Positions 1 to 6,850 of a DNA stretch of 13,064 bases are shown one piece after another. The notes beneath the pieces were generated by a model that worked only from the letters and a program-made list of their open reading frames with translations, was not told the DNA's origin and made no database searches. The first letter of the stretch is position 1. The number at the start of each line of letters is the position of its first letter. Source of the DNA: Candidatus Scatomorpha merdipullorum (GTDB taxonomy: Bacteria; Bacillota; Clostridia; Oscillospirales; Oscillospiraceae); the NCBI GenBank assembly GCA_018716795.1, contig DVJK01000052.1:1-13064 (forward strand), written 5' to 3'. Both the position numbers and the translations under genes were made by a program.

Positions 1-18
1 TAAAAGGAGGAAAACAAA

Positions 19-210
19 ATGACCACTCTCAAAGTCCCCGACATGCACTGCAACATGTGCGTAAAGCGCATCACCGACACCCTGAACGCCGTGAACCTCA
101 AGTTCTCCGTCAGCCTTGACGACAAGACCGTCACCATAGACGGCGACGAGGCCGCCGTCGCCGCCGCGAAGAGCGAGCTGGACGACATCGGCTTCCCCGT
201 CGAGGAATAA
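19..210 (+). CDS. Heavy-metal-associated domain protein, CopZ-like
   Basis: A 63-residue single-domain protein of the HMA (heavy-metal-associated) family, the usual size for a CopZ-type copper chaperone. The metal site is visible as M9-H-C11-N-M-C14, the family's MxCxxC motif, on the expected loop after the first beta strand. Such proteins bind Cu(I) through the two cysteines and pass it to a P-type ATPase or a copper-sensing repressor in the cytoplasm; that role is from the family, not seen here. The ATG has an excellent AGGAGG at 5-10. A hairpin terminator follows at 261-290. A copper ATPase gene may lie just upstream, outside the window. Another soft metal such as zinc or mercury cannot be excluded. 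The domain call is secure; copper specificity is inferred. Confidence 0.9.
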   Translation: MTTLKVPDMHCNMCVKRITDTLNAVNLKFSVSLDDKTVTIDGDEAAVAAAKSELDDIGFPVEE

Positions 211-260
211 GCCCGAGCGCAGAGCGGCGAAGCTCAAGCGAGGCTTTTTTGGTAAGCTGA

Positions 261-296
261 GAGCCGCCCGCCTGAAAAGGCGGGCGGCTCTCTTTG
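261..296 (+). terminator. Rho-independent terminator after the HMA gene
   Basis: A perfect 12-bp GC-rich stem (261-272 pairs with 279-290) with a six-base loop TGAAAA is followed by TCTTT. It lies 50 bases after the stop of the metal-binding protein and before the apbE promoter, so it separates the two units. Confidence 0.85.
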
Positions 297-307
297 CGCC
301 CCGCCGC

Positions 308-336
308 TTGCGGAATCGGGCCGGGCGTGGTAGAAT
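308..336 (+). promoter_or_regulatory. Probable sigma-A promoter of apbE
   Basis: TTGCGG at 308-313 and TAGAAT at 331-336 are separated by exactly 17 bases. The -10 matches the consensus at five of six positions; the -35 matches mainly at TTG. It sits between the preceding terminator and the apbE ribosome binding site (AAAGGAG, 354-360). Confidence 0.6.
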
Positions 337-367
337 GGTCGGAAGGAATATACAAAGGAGCGTTCCT

Positions 368-1414
368 ATGAGACATATACGCAAGCTTACCGCCGCGCTG
401 CTGGCCCTGGCGGCGGCGCTTTCGCTCTCCGCCTGCGGGGAGGACGAGAGGCACGACGTGCAGATAATGGCCATGGACACCGTCATGGGCCTCACGGCCT
501 ACGGAACGGACGGCGAGGCGGGCCTTTTGGCCGCGCAGCGCGTCATAAACGCGCTCGACGCCGCCCTCGACCCCGAGCGGCAGGGCTCCACGGCCTACTC
601 GGTAAACCACGCCTCCGGCGCGGGCACGGCCGTCACCGGCCAGGCCGCCGAGATGCTTGAGACGGCGTACACCGTCTATGAGCGCTCCGGCGGCGCGCTG
701 GACCTCACGGTCTACCCGCTGGTGAAGGCCTGGGGCTTCATCGACGGCGGCTACCGCGTGCCCAGCGACAGCGAGATTTCAAGCCTCATGGAGAACGTCG
801 GCTTCGACAGGGCGACCCTCTCGAGCATGAGCGGAACGGACTCCCTGCTCGTGACCCTGCCGACGGGGATGGAGCTCTCCTTCGCCAGCGTGGCGAAGGG
901 CTGCGCCGCCAAGTACGCCGCGCAGGCCATGGCCGCCGCCGGCGTCGAGAGCGGGATAATCTCCCTCGGCGGCAACATACAGACCCTGGGCCTCAAGCCC
1001 GACGGGAGCGAGTGGAACGTCGCCGTGCAGGACCCCGAGAACTCCAACGAGTACGCCGGCATCCTCACGGTGGGCGAGTGCGCCGTCGTCACCTCCGGCG
1101 GCTATCAGCGCTATTTCGTCGCCGAGGACGGCACGGTCTATCAGCACATCATCGACCCTGACACGGGCCGCCCGGCGGAGAGCGATTTGCTGAGCGTCAC
1201 CATCGTCTGCGAGGACGGCACCATGGCCGACGCGCTCTCCACCGCGCTCTACGTCCTCGGCGAAAATGGCGCGAAGGACTACTATGACGACTGGGGCGGC
1301 GACTTTGAAATGGTCCTCATCACCGACGACGGGCGCGTCATAGTCTCCGGCGGGCTTGTCGACTCCTTCGAGGCGGAGGGGAACCGCGAGGTCGAGTACG
1401 CCCGCCGCGGCTGA
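368..1414 (+). CDS. apbE: FAD:protein FMN transferase, lipoprotein (ApbE)
   Basis: ApbE-family flavin transferases use FAD and Mg2+ to attach FMN to a Thr/Ser of extracytoplasmic redox subunits such as those of Rnf or Nqr. The 348-residue product starts with a lipoprotein signal: K/R-rich start, hydrophobic stretch about 8-20, lipobox L-S-A-C with Cys23. Family blocks follow in order: GGALDLTVYPLVKAWGF (108-124), SVAKG with SLGGNI (174-204), QHIIDPDTGRPA (259-270) and the metal-binding region DGTMADALSTALYVLG (283-298). The usual DLGGIAKGYA block is altered here to SFASVAKGCA. The chosen ATG has AAAGGAG seven bases upstream; an ATG 60 bases earlier lacks one and would spoil the signal peptide. 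No target flavoprotein gene is in the window. Confidence 0.93.
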   Translation: MRHIRKLTAALLALAAALSLSACGEDERHDVQIMAMDTVMGLTAYGTDGEAGLLAAQRVINALDAALDPERQGSTAYSVNHASGAGTAVTGQAAEMLETAYTVYERSGGALDLTVYPLVKAWGFIDGGYRVPSDSEISSLMENVGFDRATLSSMSGTDSLLVTLPTGMELSFASVAKGCAAKYAAQAMAAAGVESGIISLGGNIQTLGLKPDGSEWNVAVQDPENSNEYAGILTVGECAVVTSGGYQRYFVAEDGTVYQHIIDPDTGRPAESDLLSVTIVCEDGTMADALSTALYVLGENGAKDYYDDWGGDFEMVLITDDGRVIVSGGLVDSFEAEGNREVEYARRG

Positions 1415-1579
1415 TTACATGATGTGCTCCTCGGGGCAGTTGTCGAGGACGCGCATACCGGCCCGCTTCGGATCCGCGGTCTCGGTTTTGCGGATTCCCG
1501 CGGCGTCGTGCATGGCGCAGACGCGCGCCTCGGGGTTTACGGAGATATCCTCCATGCGGCGCTTTTTGCGCTTTGACAT
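1415..1579 (-). CDS. 54-residue basic protein with paired Cys/His, unknown
   Basis: I do not recognise this small protein. It begins with a basic run (MSKRKKRRMED), and its codons are strongly GC-ending, which supports real coding. The ATG at 1579 has a near-perfect GAGGTGAT site at 1584-1591; an in-frame ATG six codons earlier has none, so the shorter start is preferred. Cys21, His24, Cys48 and His52 give a C-x2-H ... C-x3-H pattern that could hold a zinc ion; this is inference. Its TAA (1415-1417) directly abuts the TGA of apbE on the other strand, leaving no room for a terminator between the converging genes. It diverges from recG over about 43 bases. Confidence 0.75.
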   Translation of the reverse strand: MSKRKKRRMEDISVNPEARVCAMHDAAGIRKTETADPKRAGMRVLDNCPEEHIM

Positions 1580-1622
1580 ATCTATCACCTCACGCATAGC
1601 TTAACCGGGACGCGGCCGGTCT

Positions 1623-3701
1623 ATGCGCGGGAAAGGCGGTGGGGGCTTGTTCAATCCGGACATAGACGTGCGCTATCTCAAGGGCATAGGCGAGGCCAAG
1701 GCGAAGGCCCTCGCCCGCCTCGGCATACACAGGGCCGGTGAGCTTCTGAGCTTCTTCCCTCGCGCCTATGAGGACCGCAGCGTCATAAAGACCGTCTCGC
1801 ACCTCAGCGAGGGCGAGTCGGCCTGCGTGCGCGCGATGGTGGTGTCGGAGCCGGAGCTGAGCCGGCTCGGCGGCAGGAAGGAGCTTCTTCGCTTCCGCGT
1901 CTCGGACTCCACGGGCACGCTGCTCATCAACATCTTCAACCAGAGCTGGCTCCGGCAGAAGCTCCGCCGGGGCGAGAGCTATATCTTCTACGGCAAAACG
2001 CAGCTCTTCGGCCGGAGCTTCGCCTTCACCAACCCGATAATAGAGGCCGAGGACGAGGCCGGCCGCCTCACGGGCCGCATCATGCCCGTCTACCGGCTCA
2101 CGAGCGGGATAAACCAGCGCGACATAGGCCGGGCCGTGCGCCAGGTGCTCGACGGCGTCGGGCTGGACGTGCCGGAGGCCCTGCCCGCGGAGACGGCGCG
2201 CCGGAACCGCCTGTGCACGGCGCGCTACGCCTACGAGAACATCCACTTCCCGGGCAGCGCGCACGCCCTCGCCCTCGCGAGGCAGCGGCTGGTGTTCGAG
2301 GAGCTCTTCACGCTGGTCTGCGCCCTCTCGCTTGTCCGCGGCGAGGGCGAGGCGAAGCCCGGCATCGCGCTCGAGGGGCGGGATTTCTCCGCCTTCACCT
2401 CCACCCTGCCCTTCTCGCCGACGGGCGCGCAGCTGCGCGCAATCGCCGACTGCGCGCGGGATATGTGCTCGGGCAGGCTCATGAACCGCCTCGTGCAGGG
2501 CGACGTCGGCTCGGGCAAGACGCTCGTCGCCGCGGCCCTGATATGGCTCGCGGCGGAAAACTCCCTCCAGAGCGCCTTCATGGCCCCGACCGAGCTGCTG
2601 GCGGAGCAGCATTACGCCACGCTCAGCGGCTTTCTCTCGCCCTTCGGGATAAAGATAGTCAAGCTCACCGGCTCCATGGGCGCGAAGGCCAAGCGCGAGG
2701 CCCGCGCCGCCCTCGCCTCCGGCGAGGCCGCGCTCGCCGTCGGCACCCACGCGCTCATAAGCGAGGGCGTGGAGTTCAAGCGCCTGGGCCTCGTCGTCAC
2801 CGACGAACAGCACCGCTTCGGCGTGGCGCAGCGCGCCGCGCTCCAGGCCAAGGGCGAGCGGGCCCACGTGCTGGTCATGAGCGCGACGCCCATACCGCGC
2901 ACCCTCGCGCTTATCATCTACGGCGACCTCGACGTCTCGCTCATAGACGAGCTCCCGCCCGGCCGCCAGAGGGTGGACACCTTCGCGGTCACGAGCGCGT
3001 ACCGCAAAAGGCTCAACGGCTTCATCTCCCGGCTCACCGGCGAGGGCAGGCAGGTCTTCGTCGTCTGCCCGGCCATAGAGGCCGACCCCGAGGCGATGAA
3101 GGAGCTCGTCTCCGCCGAGGAGCACACGCTTGAGCTCCGCCGCGCCCTGCCCGGCCTGAGCATAGAGTGCATCCACGGGAAGATGAAGCCCAGGGCCCGC
3201 GAGGAGATAATGGCCCGCTTCGCCGCCGGCGAGACAGACGTGCTCGTCTCCACGACGGTCATAGAGGTCGGCGTCGACGTCCCGAACGCGGCGCTGATGA
3301 TAGTCGAGAACGCCGAGCGCTTCGGCCTGAGCCAGCTCCACCAGCTGCGCGGGCGCGTCGGCCGCGGCGGGCACAAGAGCTACTGCGTCCTCGTCTCGGA
3401 CGCGAAAAACCCCGAGTCGCAAGAGCGGCTCGCGGCCATGACGCACATATACGACGGCTTTAAAATAGCCGAGGAGGACCTGCGCCTGCGCGGGCCCGGC
3501 GACTTCTTCGGCGCGAGGCAGCACGGCCTGCCCGAGCTGCACATCGCCGACCTCGGCGCGGACATGGACGTGCTCAAAAGCGCCCAGAGCGCCGCGCTCG
3601 AGCTGCTGGAGGCCGATCCCAACCTCGCGAGGGCCGAAAACCGGCCCGCCCGCGCCGCCGCCGAACGCCTCCTCGCCGTGACCGGCGAGCGGCTGAGCTG
3701 A
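1623..3701 (+). CDS. recG: ATP-dependent DNA helicase RecG
   Basis: RecG is a superfamily 2 double-stranded DNA translocase that remodels stalled replication forks and branched recombination intermediates. The 692-residue length is typical. The N-terminal wedge/OB part covers about 10-230 (LKGIGEAKAKAL at 19-30, an HhH-like start). Helicase motifs follow: Walker A GDVGSGKT (293-300), DEQH box (394-397), SATPIPRT (420-427), STTVIEVGVDVPNA (543-556) and QLHQLRGRVGRG (571-582), then the RecG-specific C-terminal segment DLRLRGPGDFFGARQHG (619-635). The start is uncertain: the ATG at 1623 lacks a clear ribosome binding site, while an in-frame TTG at 1647 follows a purine-rich stretch (1631-1645) and would give the usual start FNPDIDVRYLKGIG. 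A strong terminator follows at once, so recG ends its transcript. Confidence 0.96.
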   Translation: MRGKGGGGLFNPDIDVRYLKGIGEAKAKALARLGIHRAGELLSFFPRAYEDRSVIKTVSHLSEGESACVRAMVVSEPELSRLGGRKELLRFRVSDSTGTLLINIFNQSWLRQKLRRGESYIFYGKTQLFGRSFAFTNPIIEAEDEAGRLTGRIMPVYRLTSGINQRDIGRAVRQVLDGVGLDVPEALPAETARRNRLCTARYAYENIHFPGSAHALALARQRLVFEELFTLVCALSLVRGEGEAKPGIALEGRDFSAFTSTLPFSPTGAQLRAIADCARDMCSGRLMNRLVQGDVGSGKTLVAAALIWLAAENSLQSAFMAPTELLAEQHYATLSGFLSPFGIKIVKLTGSMGAKAKREARAALASGEAALAVGTHALISEGVEFKRLGLVVTDEQHRFGVAQRAALQAKGERAHVLVMSATPIPRTLALIIYGDLDVSLIDELPPGRQRVDTFAVTSAYRKRLNGFISRLTGEGRQVFVVCPAIEADPEAMKELVSAEEHTLELRRALPGLSIECIHGKMKPRAREEIMARFAAGETDVLVSTTVIEVGVDVPNAALMIVENAERFGLSQLHQLRGRVGRGGHKSYCVLVSDAKNPESQERLAAMTHIYDGFKIAEEDLRLRGPGDFFGARQHGLPELHIADLGADMDVLKSAQSAALELLEADPNLARAENRPARAAAERLLAVTGERLS

Positions 3702-3712
3702 AATACGAAAAC

Positions 3713-3742
3713 GCCCCGGAGCCGAAGGCTCCGGGGCTTTTT
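3713..3742 (+). terminator. Bidirectional terminator after recG
   Basis: A perfect 11-bp stem (3713-3723 with 3727-3737, loop GAA) is followed by TTTTT (3738-3742). On the other strand it is followed by a T-rich run as well (reverse of 3702-3712), so it can also end the converging minus-strand gene that stops at 3777. Confidence 0.92.
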
Positions 3743-3776
3743 CGACAGCCCGGGCGCCCTTCCAAACGCGCGGCTC

Positions 3777-4892
3777 TCAGCCGCCGGCCTCGCCGGCGAA
3801 GAGGTGGTCTATGACCTGCTCCATGCGCTCGCTCATGCTCTCGTCGCCGTCGGCGGCGAGGGCGTATATGACGAGCCAGTCGGTGGCGCTGCGCGGGTCG
3901 AGCGTGGGCATCCCGCAGTCGATGAGGATGGCGTTGAGTATCCACCAGTGGTTCTCAAGCCTCTCCGCTATGCTCAGATAGTCCTCGTCGAGCTCGCTGT
4001 ACTCGCCGTCGACCACGTTCTCGGTTATCACGTAGAGCAGAAGCAGCAGCTTGCGCGGGACGTCCTCGCGGTGGGCGCGGATGTTCTTGAGCGAGGTGGC
4101 GTTGGGCCAGTTGCGCTTCAAAAGCTTCTGCGTGACGCTGTACCCGCCGCGGCCCCGGCCCGTGGGCATGTGCAGCGAGAGGTACTGCTCCATCACCGTC
4201 TCGAGGGAGTAGTCCTCGCCGGGCTCGCCCTCCCAGCCCGTGTCGGGGTGCGTGAGCTGGCTCAGGTACTTCTCAAAATACTGATAGGCCCGCAGATGCA
4301 GCGCGCCGAAGCGCTCCAGGCTCCCGAGGCAGACCTCGCGCAGCTCCTCCGGCGTGCCCGCGGCGCGGAACTCGTTTTGCAGCTCGCGCGTTATGTGCCC
4401 GCCGCTGCCGCAGTCTATATACTCCCTCTCCCGCGGCGGCTCCGGCAATGAGGCGAGGAAGTCGCGCGCCTCGCCGTAGCCGCGGTCGGCGCGCAGGAAC
4501 CAGGCGTAGACCGCGTCGCGCAGCTCGCGGTAATGTATGCCGTAGCCCGTGCACTGGCCGAGCAGCGAGCTCAGCTGCCCCTCGCCGAGGTCGAGCGCGA
4601 AGGCGATGCGGAAGACGTCCTCGCGCTTCGCCGGCCGGCTCTTCCCCTCCAGCCAGCCGCGCACCTTCCGCGCGACGGAGTCCGGCGCGCTCTCCGGCTC
4701 GTAGGCCTGCATGGCCGCGGTGAGCCGCCGCCCCAGGTCGGGGTGGGGGTAGAATTCCCTCAGCGTCTCCGAAAAGCTGCGCAGGACGATGTTCCCGGCG
4801 CGCAGGTATTCGGACGCCATCTTCGGCGTCATCGCGCCGGAGCTCAGCCGCCCGTACTCCGCCGCGGCCCTTTCGGTCAGTTGTATCTCCAC
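3777..4892 (-). CDS. HTH-like orphan protein, unknown function
   Basis: A 371-residue soluble protein that I cannot assign to a named family. Residues about 73-112 (start VARKVRGWLEGKSRP) look like a helix-turn-helix or Xre-like module: short helices, a turn, then FRIAFALDLGEGQLSSLLG. This is followed by TGYGIHYRELRDAVYAWFL (115-133). The rest is helical and charged, with no membrane segment or signal peptide. The start is taken as the GTG at 4892, which has GGGAGGGG at 4901-4908, eight bases upstream; the longer frame to 5045 would run through a repeat hairpin. It is transcribed alone, away from the gene at 5285, and ends at the shared terminator with recG. DNA binding is possible but not shown. 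Role unknown. Confidence 0.8.
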   Translation of the reverse strand: MEIQLTERAAAEYGRLSSGAMTPKMASEYLRAGNIVLRSFSETLREFYPHPDLGRRLTAAMQAYEPESAPDSVARKVRGWLEGKSRPAKREDVFRIAFALDLGEGQLSSLLGQCTGYGIHYRELRDAVYAWFLRADRGYGEARDFLASLPEPPREREYIDCGSGGHITRELQNEFRAAGTPEELREVCLGSLERFGALHLRAYQYFEKYLSQLTHPDTGWEGEPGEDYSLETVMEQYLSLHMPTGRGRGGYSVTQKLLKRNWPNATSLKNIRAHREDVPRKLLLLLYVITENVVDGEYSELDEDYLSIAERLENHWWILNAILIDCGMPTLDPRSATDWLVIYALAADGDESMSERMEQVIDHLFAGEAGG

Positions 4893-4900
4893 TTCGCTTC

Positions 4901-4908
4901 CCCCTCCC
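4901..4908 (-). promoter_or_regulatory. Ribosome binding site deciding a GTG start at 4892
   Basis: GGGAGGGG on the minus strand lies eight bases before GTG. No comparable site exists near the farther in-frame starts, so it fixes the 371-residue reading of the HTH-like gene. Confidence 0.65.
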
Positions 4909-5011
4909 GGAATCGAAAGCCGGTCTCGGCCCGCCATGGCGGCGGGCGGCTTTTCGGCGCGCCCGGCGCGCTCCGCCGTTGCGCGGCGGCCGGAGCGCGG
5001 CGCTCGCGGGT

Positions 5012-5046
5012 ATTGTACCATGACGGCGCAGCCGTTATGGTACAAT
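5012..5046. repeat. 35-bp palindrome with outward-facing -10 motifs
   Basis: ATTGTACCAT (5012-5021) pairs with ATGGTACAAT (5037-5046), and the inner ACGGC/GCCGT pair extends it to a 16-bp stem with one G-T mismatch and loop GCA. Each arm reads TGGTACAAT outward, an extended -10 promoter motif, pointing left toward the HTH-like gene and right toward the gene at 5285. Compare the repeats at 9131-9309. Confidence 0.75.
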
Positions 5047-5052
5047 GTGTCA

Positions 5053-5092
5053 TCTTTTTCGGTTGCCCCGCAAGGGGCGAGAAAAAGGACAT
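5053..5092. repeat. Inverted repeat with GCCCC/GGGGC core
   Basis: The arms CTTTTTC and GAAAAAG flank a GCCCC-GCAA-GGGGC hairpin, with small internal mismatches. It lies between two promoter-like hairpins in the non-coding 4893-5284 stretch. As an RNA it would form a stable hairpin with T/A-rich lower stem in either direction, so it could act as a weak bidirectional terminator. Confidence 0.55.
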
Positions 5093-5100
5093 AAGCCCAC

Positions 5101-5129
5101 GTACAACAGCCGCTTTGCGGCTATTGTAC
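5101..5129. repeat. Hairpin GTACAA-AGCCGC / GCGGCT-TTGTAC
   Basis: GTACAA and AGCCGC (5101-5113) pair with GCGGCT and TTGTAC (5117-5129) around loop TTT, with one mismatch. Its right arm contains the -10 of a likely minus-strand promoter, so the hairpin and the promoter overlap. Confidence 0.6.
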
Positions 5130-5152
5130 CACAGCCCTGCGCCCGTGCACAA
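5123..5152 (-). promoter_or_regulatory. Candidate promoter for the HTH-like gene
   Basis: On the minus strand, TTGTGC (5147-5152) and TACAAT (5123-5128) are 18 bases apart, and TGG directly precedes the -10 (extended -10). It would give a leader of about 230 bases holding three hairpins before the GTG at 4892. A second extended -10 at 5012-5020 is closer but has no good -35. Confidence 0.45.
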
Positions 5153-5223
5153 GCGCCTGCCTGCGCCGCCGCCGGGCGCGCGCCGAATTTTTCGCAAAAA
5201 GCCCGGTTCTGTCCGTTTTGTCC

Positions 5224-5252
5224 TTGCAAAACACGATGGAATGATATAAAAT
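5224..5252 (+). promoter_or_regulatory. Candidate promoter of the gene at 5285
   Basis: TTGCAA (5224-5229) and TAAAAT (5247-5252) are 17 bases apart. The perfect palindrome ATATGG-TATG-CCATAT (5251-5266) overlaps the -10 and likely start point, where a repressor could sit; that is inference. Confidence 0.5.
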
Positions 5253-5284
5253 ATGGTATGCCATATGAAAGCGGGGCGAAAAGC

Positions 5285-5689
5285 GTGAGGAGAGGGAGGA
5301 GACTGCTGTATACGGCGGCGGCGCTGCTGGCGCTTGTCGTCGTGGTGTCGGTGGCGGTGCTGTTCATGCCGGCGTCCTTCAACCACCCGGACGCGCGGCG
5401 GGTGAGCGAGATTAAGCTCTTCTCCGGACAGACGGGCAGGGGCGCGACCATCACGGACGCGGAGACGATTGAGCGCGTCTGCGACGCGCTGGGCGGCTGC
5501 AGCCTGCGCGTGGACGGCGTCTCGCTCGGGCGCATGGGCTACGGCCTGCGCGTCACAATCACGGGCTCGAACGGGGAGCAGGCCTTCTATGTCAACAGCT
5601 CCGGCAGCGCCCGGCGCGACCCGTTTTTCTACGCCGCCGAGGGCGGCATGATTGACTACGACTACCTCCTGAGCCTGACGGAGGAATAG
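5285..5689 (+). CDS. Small membrane-anchored protein, unknown
   Basis: A 134-residue protein, not assigned to a named family. It opens with arginines (RRGRR), then one hydrophobic segment of about 22 residues (LLYTAAALLALVVVVSVAVLF), giving a signal anchor with the remaining ~105 residues outside. The outer part has a pattern (ITDAETIERVCDALGGCSL ... GLRVTITGSNGEQAFYV) reminiscent of small clostridial envelope proteins such as the DUF5301 type; this is a weak resemblance. The GTG at 5285 is chosen because the in-frame ATG at 5258 falls within the promoter and palindrome and has no ribosome binding site; the GTG itself has only a weak purine-rich site (AGCGGGG). It is monocistronic, followed by a hairpin-rich stretch with a terminator at 5819-5852. 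Confidence 0.7.
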   Translation: MRRGRRLLYTAAALLALVVVVSVAVLFMPASFNHPDARRVSEIKLFSGQTGRGATITDAETIERVCDALGGCSLRVDGVSLGRMGYGLRVTITGSNGEQAFYVNSSGSARRDPFFYAAEGGMIDYDYLLSLTEE

Positions 5690-5939
5690 CTCAAAAAAAC
5701 CGCGGGAACAGACCTCACTTAAGTTTCGCCGCCTCATCGGCGAAAGAATTATAAATCCATTTTCGGCGGCGGCGTGTACGCCGCCGCCGAAAATACTTCT
5801 CGCAGAGCGGAGTGTGAAAAATCTGCCGGCCTTTGGGCCGGCGGATTTCTTTGCGCGCAGCGAAGCGCCGGTCCTCATCGCCCGAAGGGCGGGAGACCTC
5901 ATTGTTTGAAAAGGCCGTCGAGGACTTTTCAAACAGGCG
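5690..5939. repeat. Cluster of five hairpins in a non-coding stretch
   Basis: No gene is seen here. Inverted repeats lie at 5724-5745 (8 bp), 5759-5794 (17-bp perfect stem, two-base loop), 5819-5848 (terminator), 5870-5898 (GGTC and CGCCC arms) and 5903-5935 (11 bp, TGTTTGAAAAG with CTTTTCAAACA). A short motif close to AGACCTCAYT occurs at about 5710 and 5894. The density is more than two terminators need. Confidence 0.65.
5819..5852 (+). terminator. Terminator after the small membrane protein
   Basis: AAATC plus GCCGGCC pairs with GGCCGGC plus GATTT (one G-T pair, loop TTTG), and the right arm runs into TTTCTTT. It is 130 bases after the stop at 5689. Confidence 0.7.
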
Positions 5940-5967
5940 AAAAGGACGGGTTGAACCCGTCCTTTTT
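5940..5967 (-). terminator. Terminator of the pdp operon
   Basis: A perfect 12-bp stem, AAAAGGACGGGT (5940-5951) with ACCCGTCCTTTT (5955-5966), loop TGA. Both strands have a T run at the 3' end, so it works in both directions. It lies five bases beyond the stop of the MerR-type gene. Confidence 0.88.
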
Positions 5968-5971
5968 GCGT

Positions 5972-6796
5972 TTAGCGCCGCTTTACCGGCAGCTGTATCT
6001 CCGTCAGGAACTCCGAGGTGTCGTTCGTGAGGCCGTAGTCTATCATCGTTATCTCCAGCGCCGGGCCTCCGGGCGCGAGGCCCAGGGTGTCCATGCGCTC
6101 AAAAAGCCGCTCCCAGGCCGGGGCGGCCAGCTCGTGCCCTCCGGCGAAGCGGATGCTCAGGCCCTCGGCGGCGGGAAAGTCGAGCACGCGCCCGCTGTGC
6201 GCCTCGCCGCTCTCCAGTACGGCGAAGAGAAAGTCGCAGGGGCGGAAGCGCCGCGCAGCGAGCGACTCGGCCGAGATGCCGAGACCAATCTTGCCCAGGA
6301 AGACGCCCGGGCCCTCTCCCGCGCTGACCAGCTCGCGTATCGCAAGCTCAAGCGACGCGGCGTCCTCGGGATATATGCTCCGCTCGAGCACCGCCATGCT
6401 CCGCGCGGCCAGCGGCCCCTCGGCCACCGTGCCCAGCGGGACGGGCGAGGCGGCGAGCTGCTCGAGCCGGTTTAAAATCTGCCGCTCCACCGAGGCGAGC
6501 TCCCTCTGCCTCTCGCGGACCTCGCCGAGCTGGAGCTCGAGCATGCGCTGTATCTCCGGCAGGCTCCGGTTATTGATAAACGACGCTATCTCCGGCAGCG
6601 GCAGGCCCAGCTGGCGCAGGTAGCGTATGGTGTCCAGGGGCTCGAACTGGTTGACGCTGTAATACCTGTACCCCGTCTCGGGGTCGGTGTACTCGGGCCG
6701 GAGCAGGTTCAGCCGCTCGTAATGCCGGAGCGTGCTCACGCTGACGCCGTAGAGCCGCGCCACCTCGCCTATTCTGAAAAGGCCCTCACCGCCCAT
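5972..6796 (-). CDS. MerR-family regulator with GyrI-like effector domain
   Basis: A 274-residue regulator built like BmrR. The N-terminal winged HTH (FRIGEVARLYGVSVSTLRHY, 7-26) is followed by the MerR signature ERLNLLRPEYTDPETGYRYY (27-46). A coiled-coil dimerisation helix rich in Glu/Arg covers about 85-115, and a C-terminal effector-binding domain of the GyrI/BmrR type spans about 120-270 and ends FLTEIQLPVKRR. Members bind the long spacer of a promoter and activate by twisting DNA when a ligand, often a lipophilic cation, binds. The ATG has GGGAGGTG at 6801-6808. It is the last gene of the pdp operon, 54 bases after the metallo-hydrolase gene; an intergenic hairpin lies at 6822-6838. Its ligand and target promoter are unknown. 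Confidence 0.9.
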   Translation of the reverse strand: MGGEGLFRIGEVARLYGVSVSTLRHYERLNLLRPEYTDPETGYRYYSVNQFEPLDTIRYLRQLGLPLPEIASFINNRSLPEIQRMLELQLGEVRERQRELASVERQILNRLEQLAASPVPLGTVAEGPLAARSMAVLERSIYPEDAASLELAIRELVSAGEGPGVFLGKIGLGISAESLAARRFRPCDFLFAVLESGEAHSGRVLDFPAAEGLSIRFAGGHELAAPAWERLFERMDTLGLAPGGPALEITMIDYGLTNDTSEFLTEIQLPVKRR

Positions 6797-6821
6797 GGCC
6801 CACCTCCCGGCGCGCTTCCCC

Positions 6822-6838
6822 GCCGGGAAAATCCCGGC
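6822..6838. repeat. Short hairpin between the MBL-fold and merR-type genes
   Basis: GCCGGGA and TCCCGGC form a 7-bp stem with loop AAA in the 54-base gap. It has no T run, so it is more likely an mRNA processing or stability element than a terminator. Confidence 0.45.
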
Positions 6839-6850
6839 TTATGTCTCCCA

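Noticed and set aside
211..250. A second terminator directly after the HMA gene
   Set aside because: There is a run of six T at 245-250, but the preceding stem pairs poorly with large bulges; the hairpin at 261-290 is far better.
1590..3542. 650-codon open frame opposite recG
   Set aside because: It is a GC-rich antisense shadow with repetitive Arg/Ala/Glu composition and no family motifs; recG has all its motifs on the plus strand.
5045..5284. Longer N-terminus for the small membrane protein (start at 5045 or 5258)
   Set aside because: This part covers repeat hairpins and the likely promoter, has no ribosome binding site, and would bury the signal anchor.
4877..5932. 351-codon minus-strand frame across 5285-5689 and the hairpin regions
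   Set aside because: It runs through terminators and palindromes, and its composition follows the opposite strand's codons.
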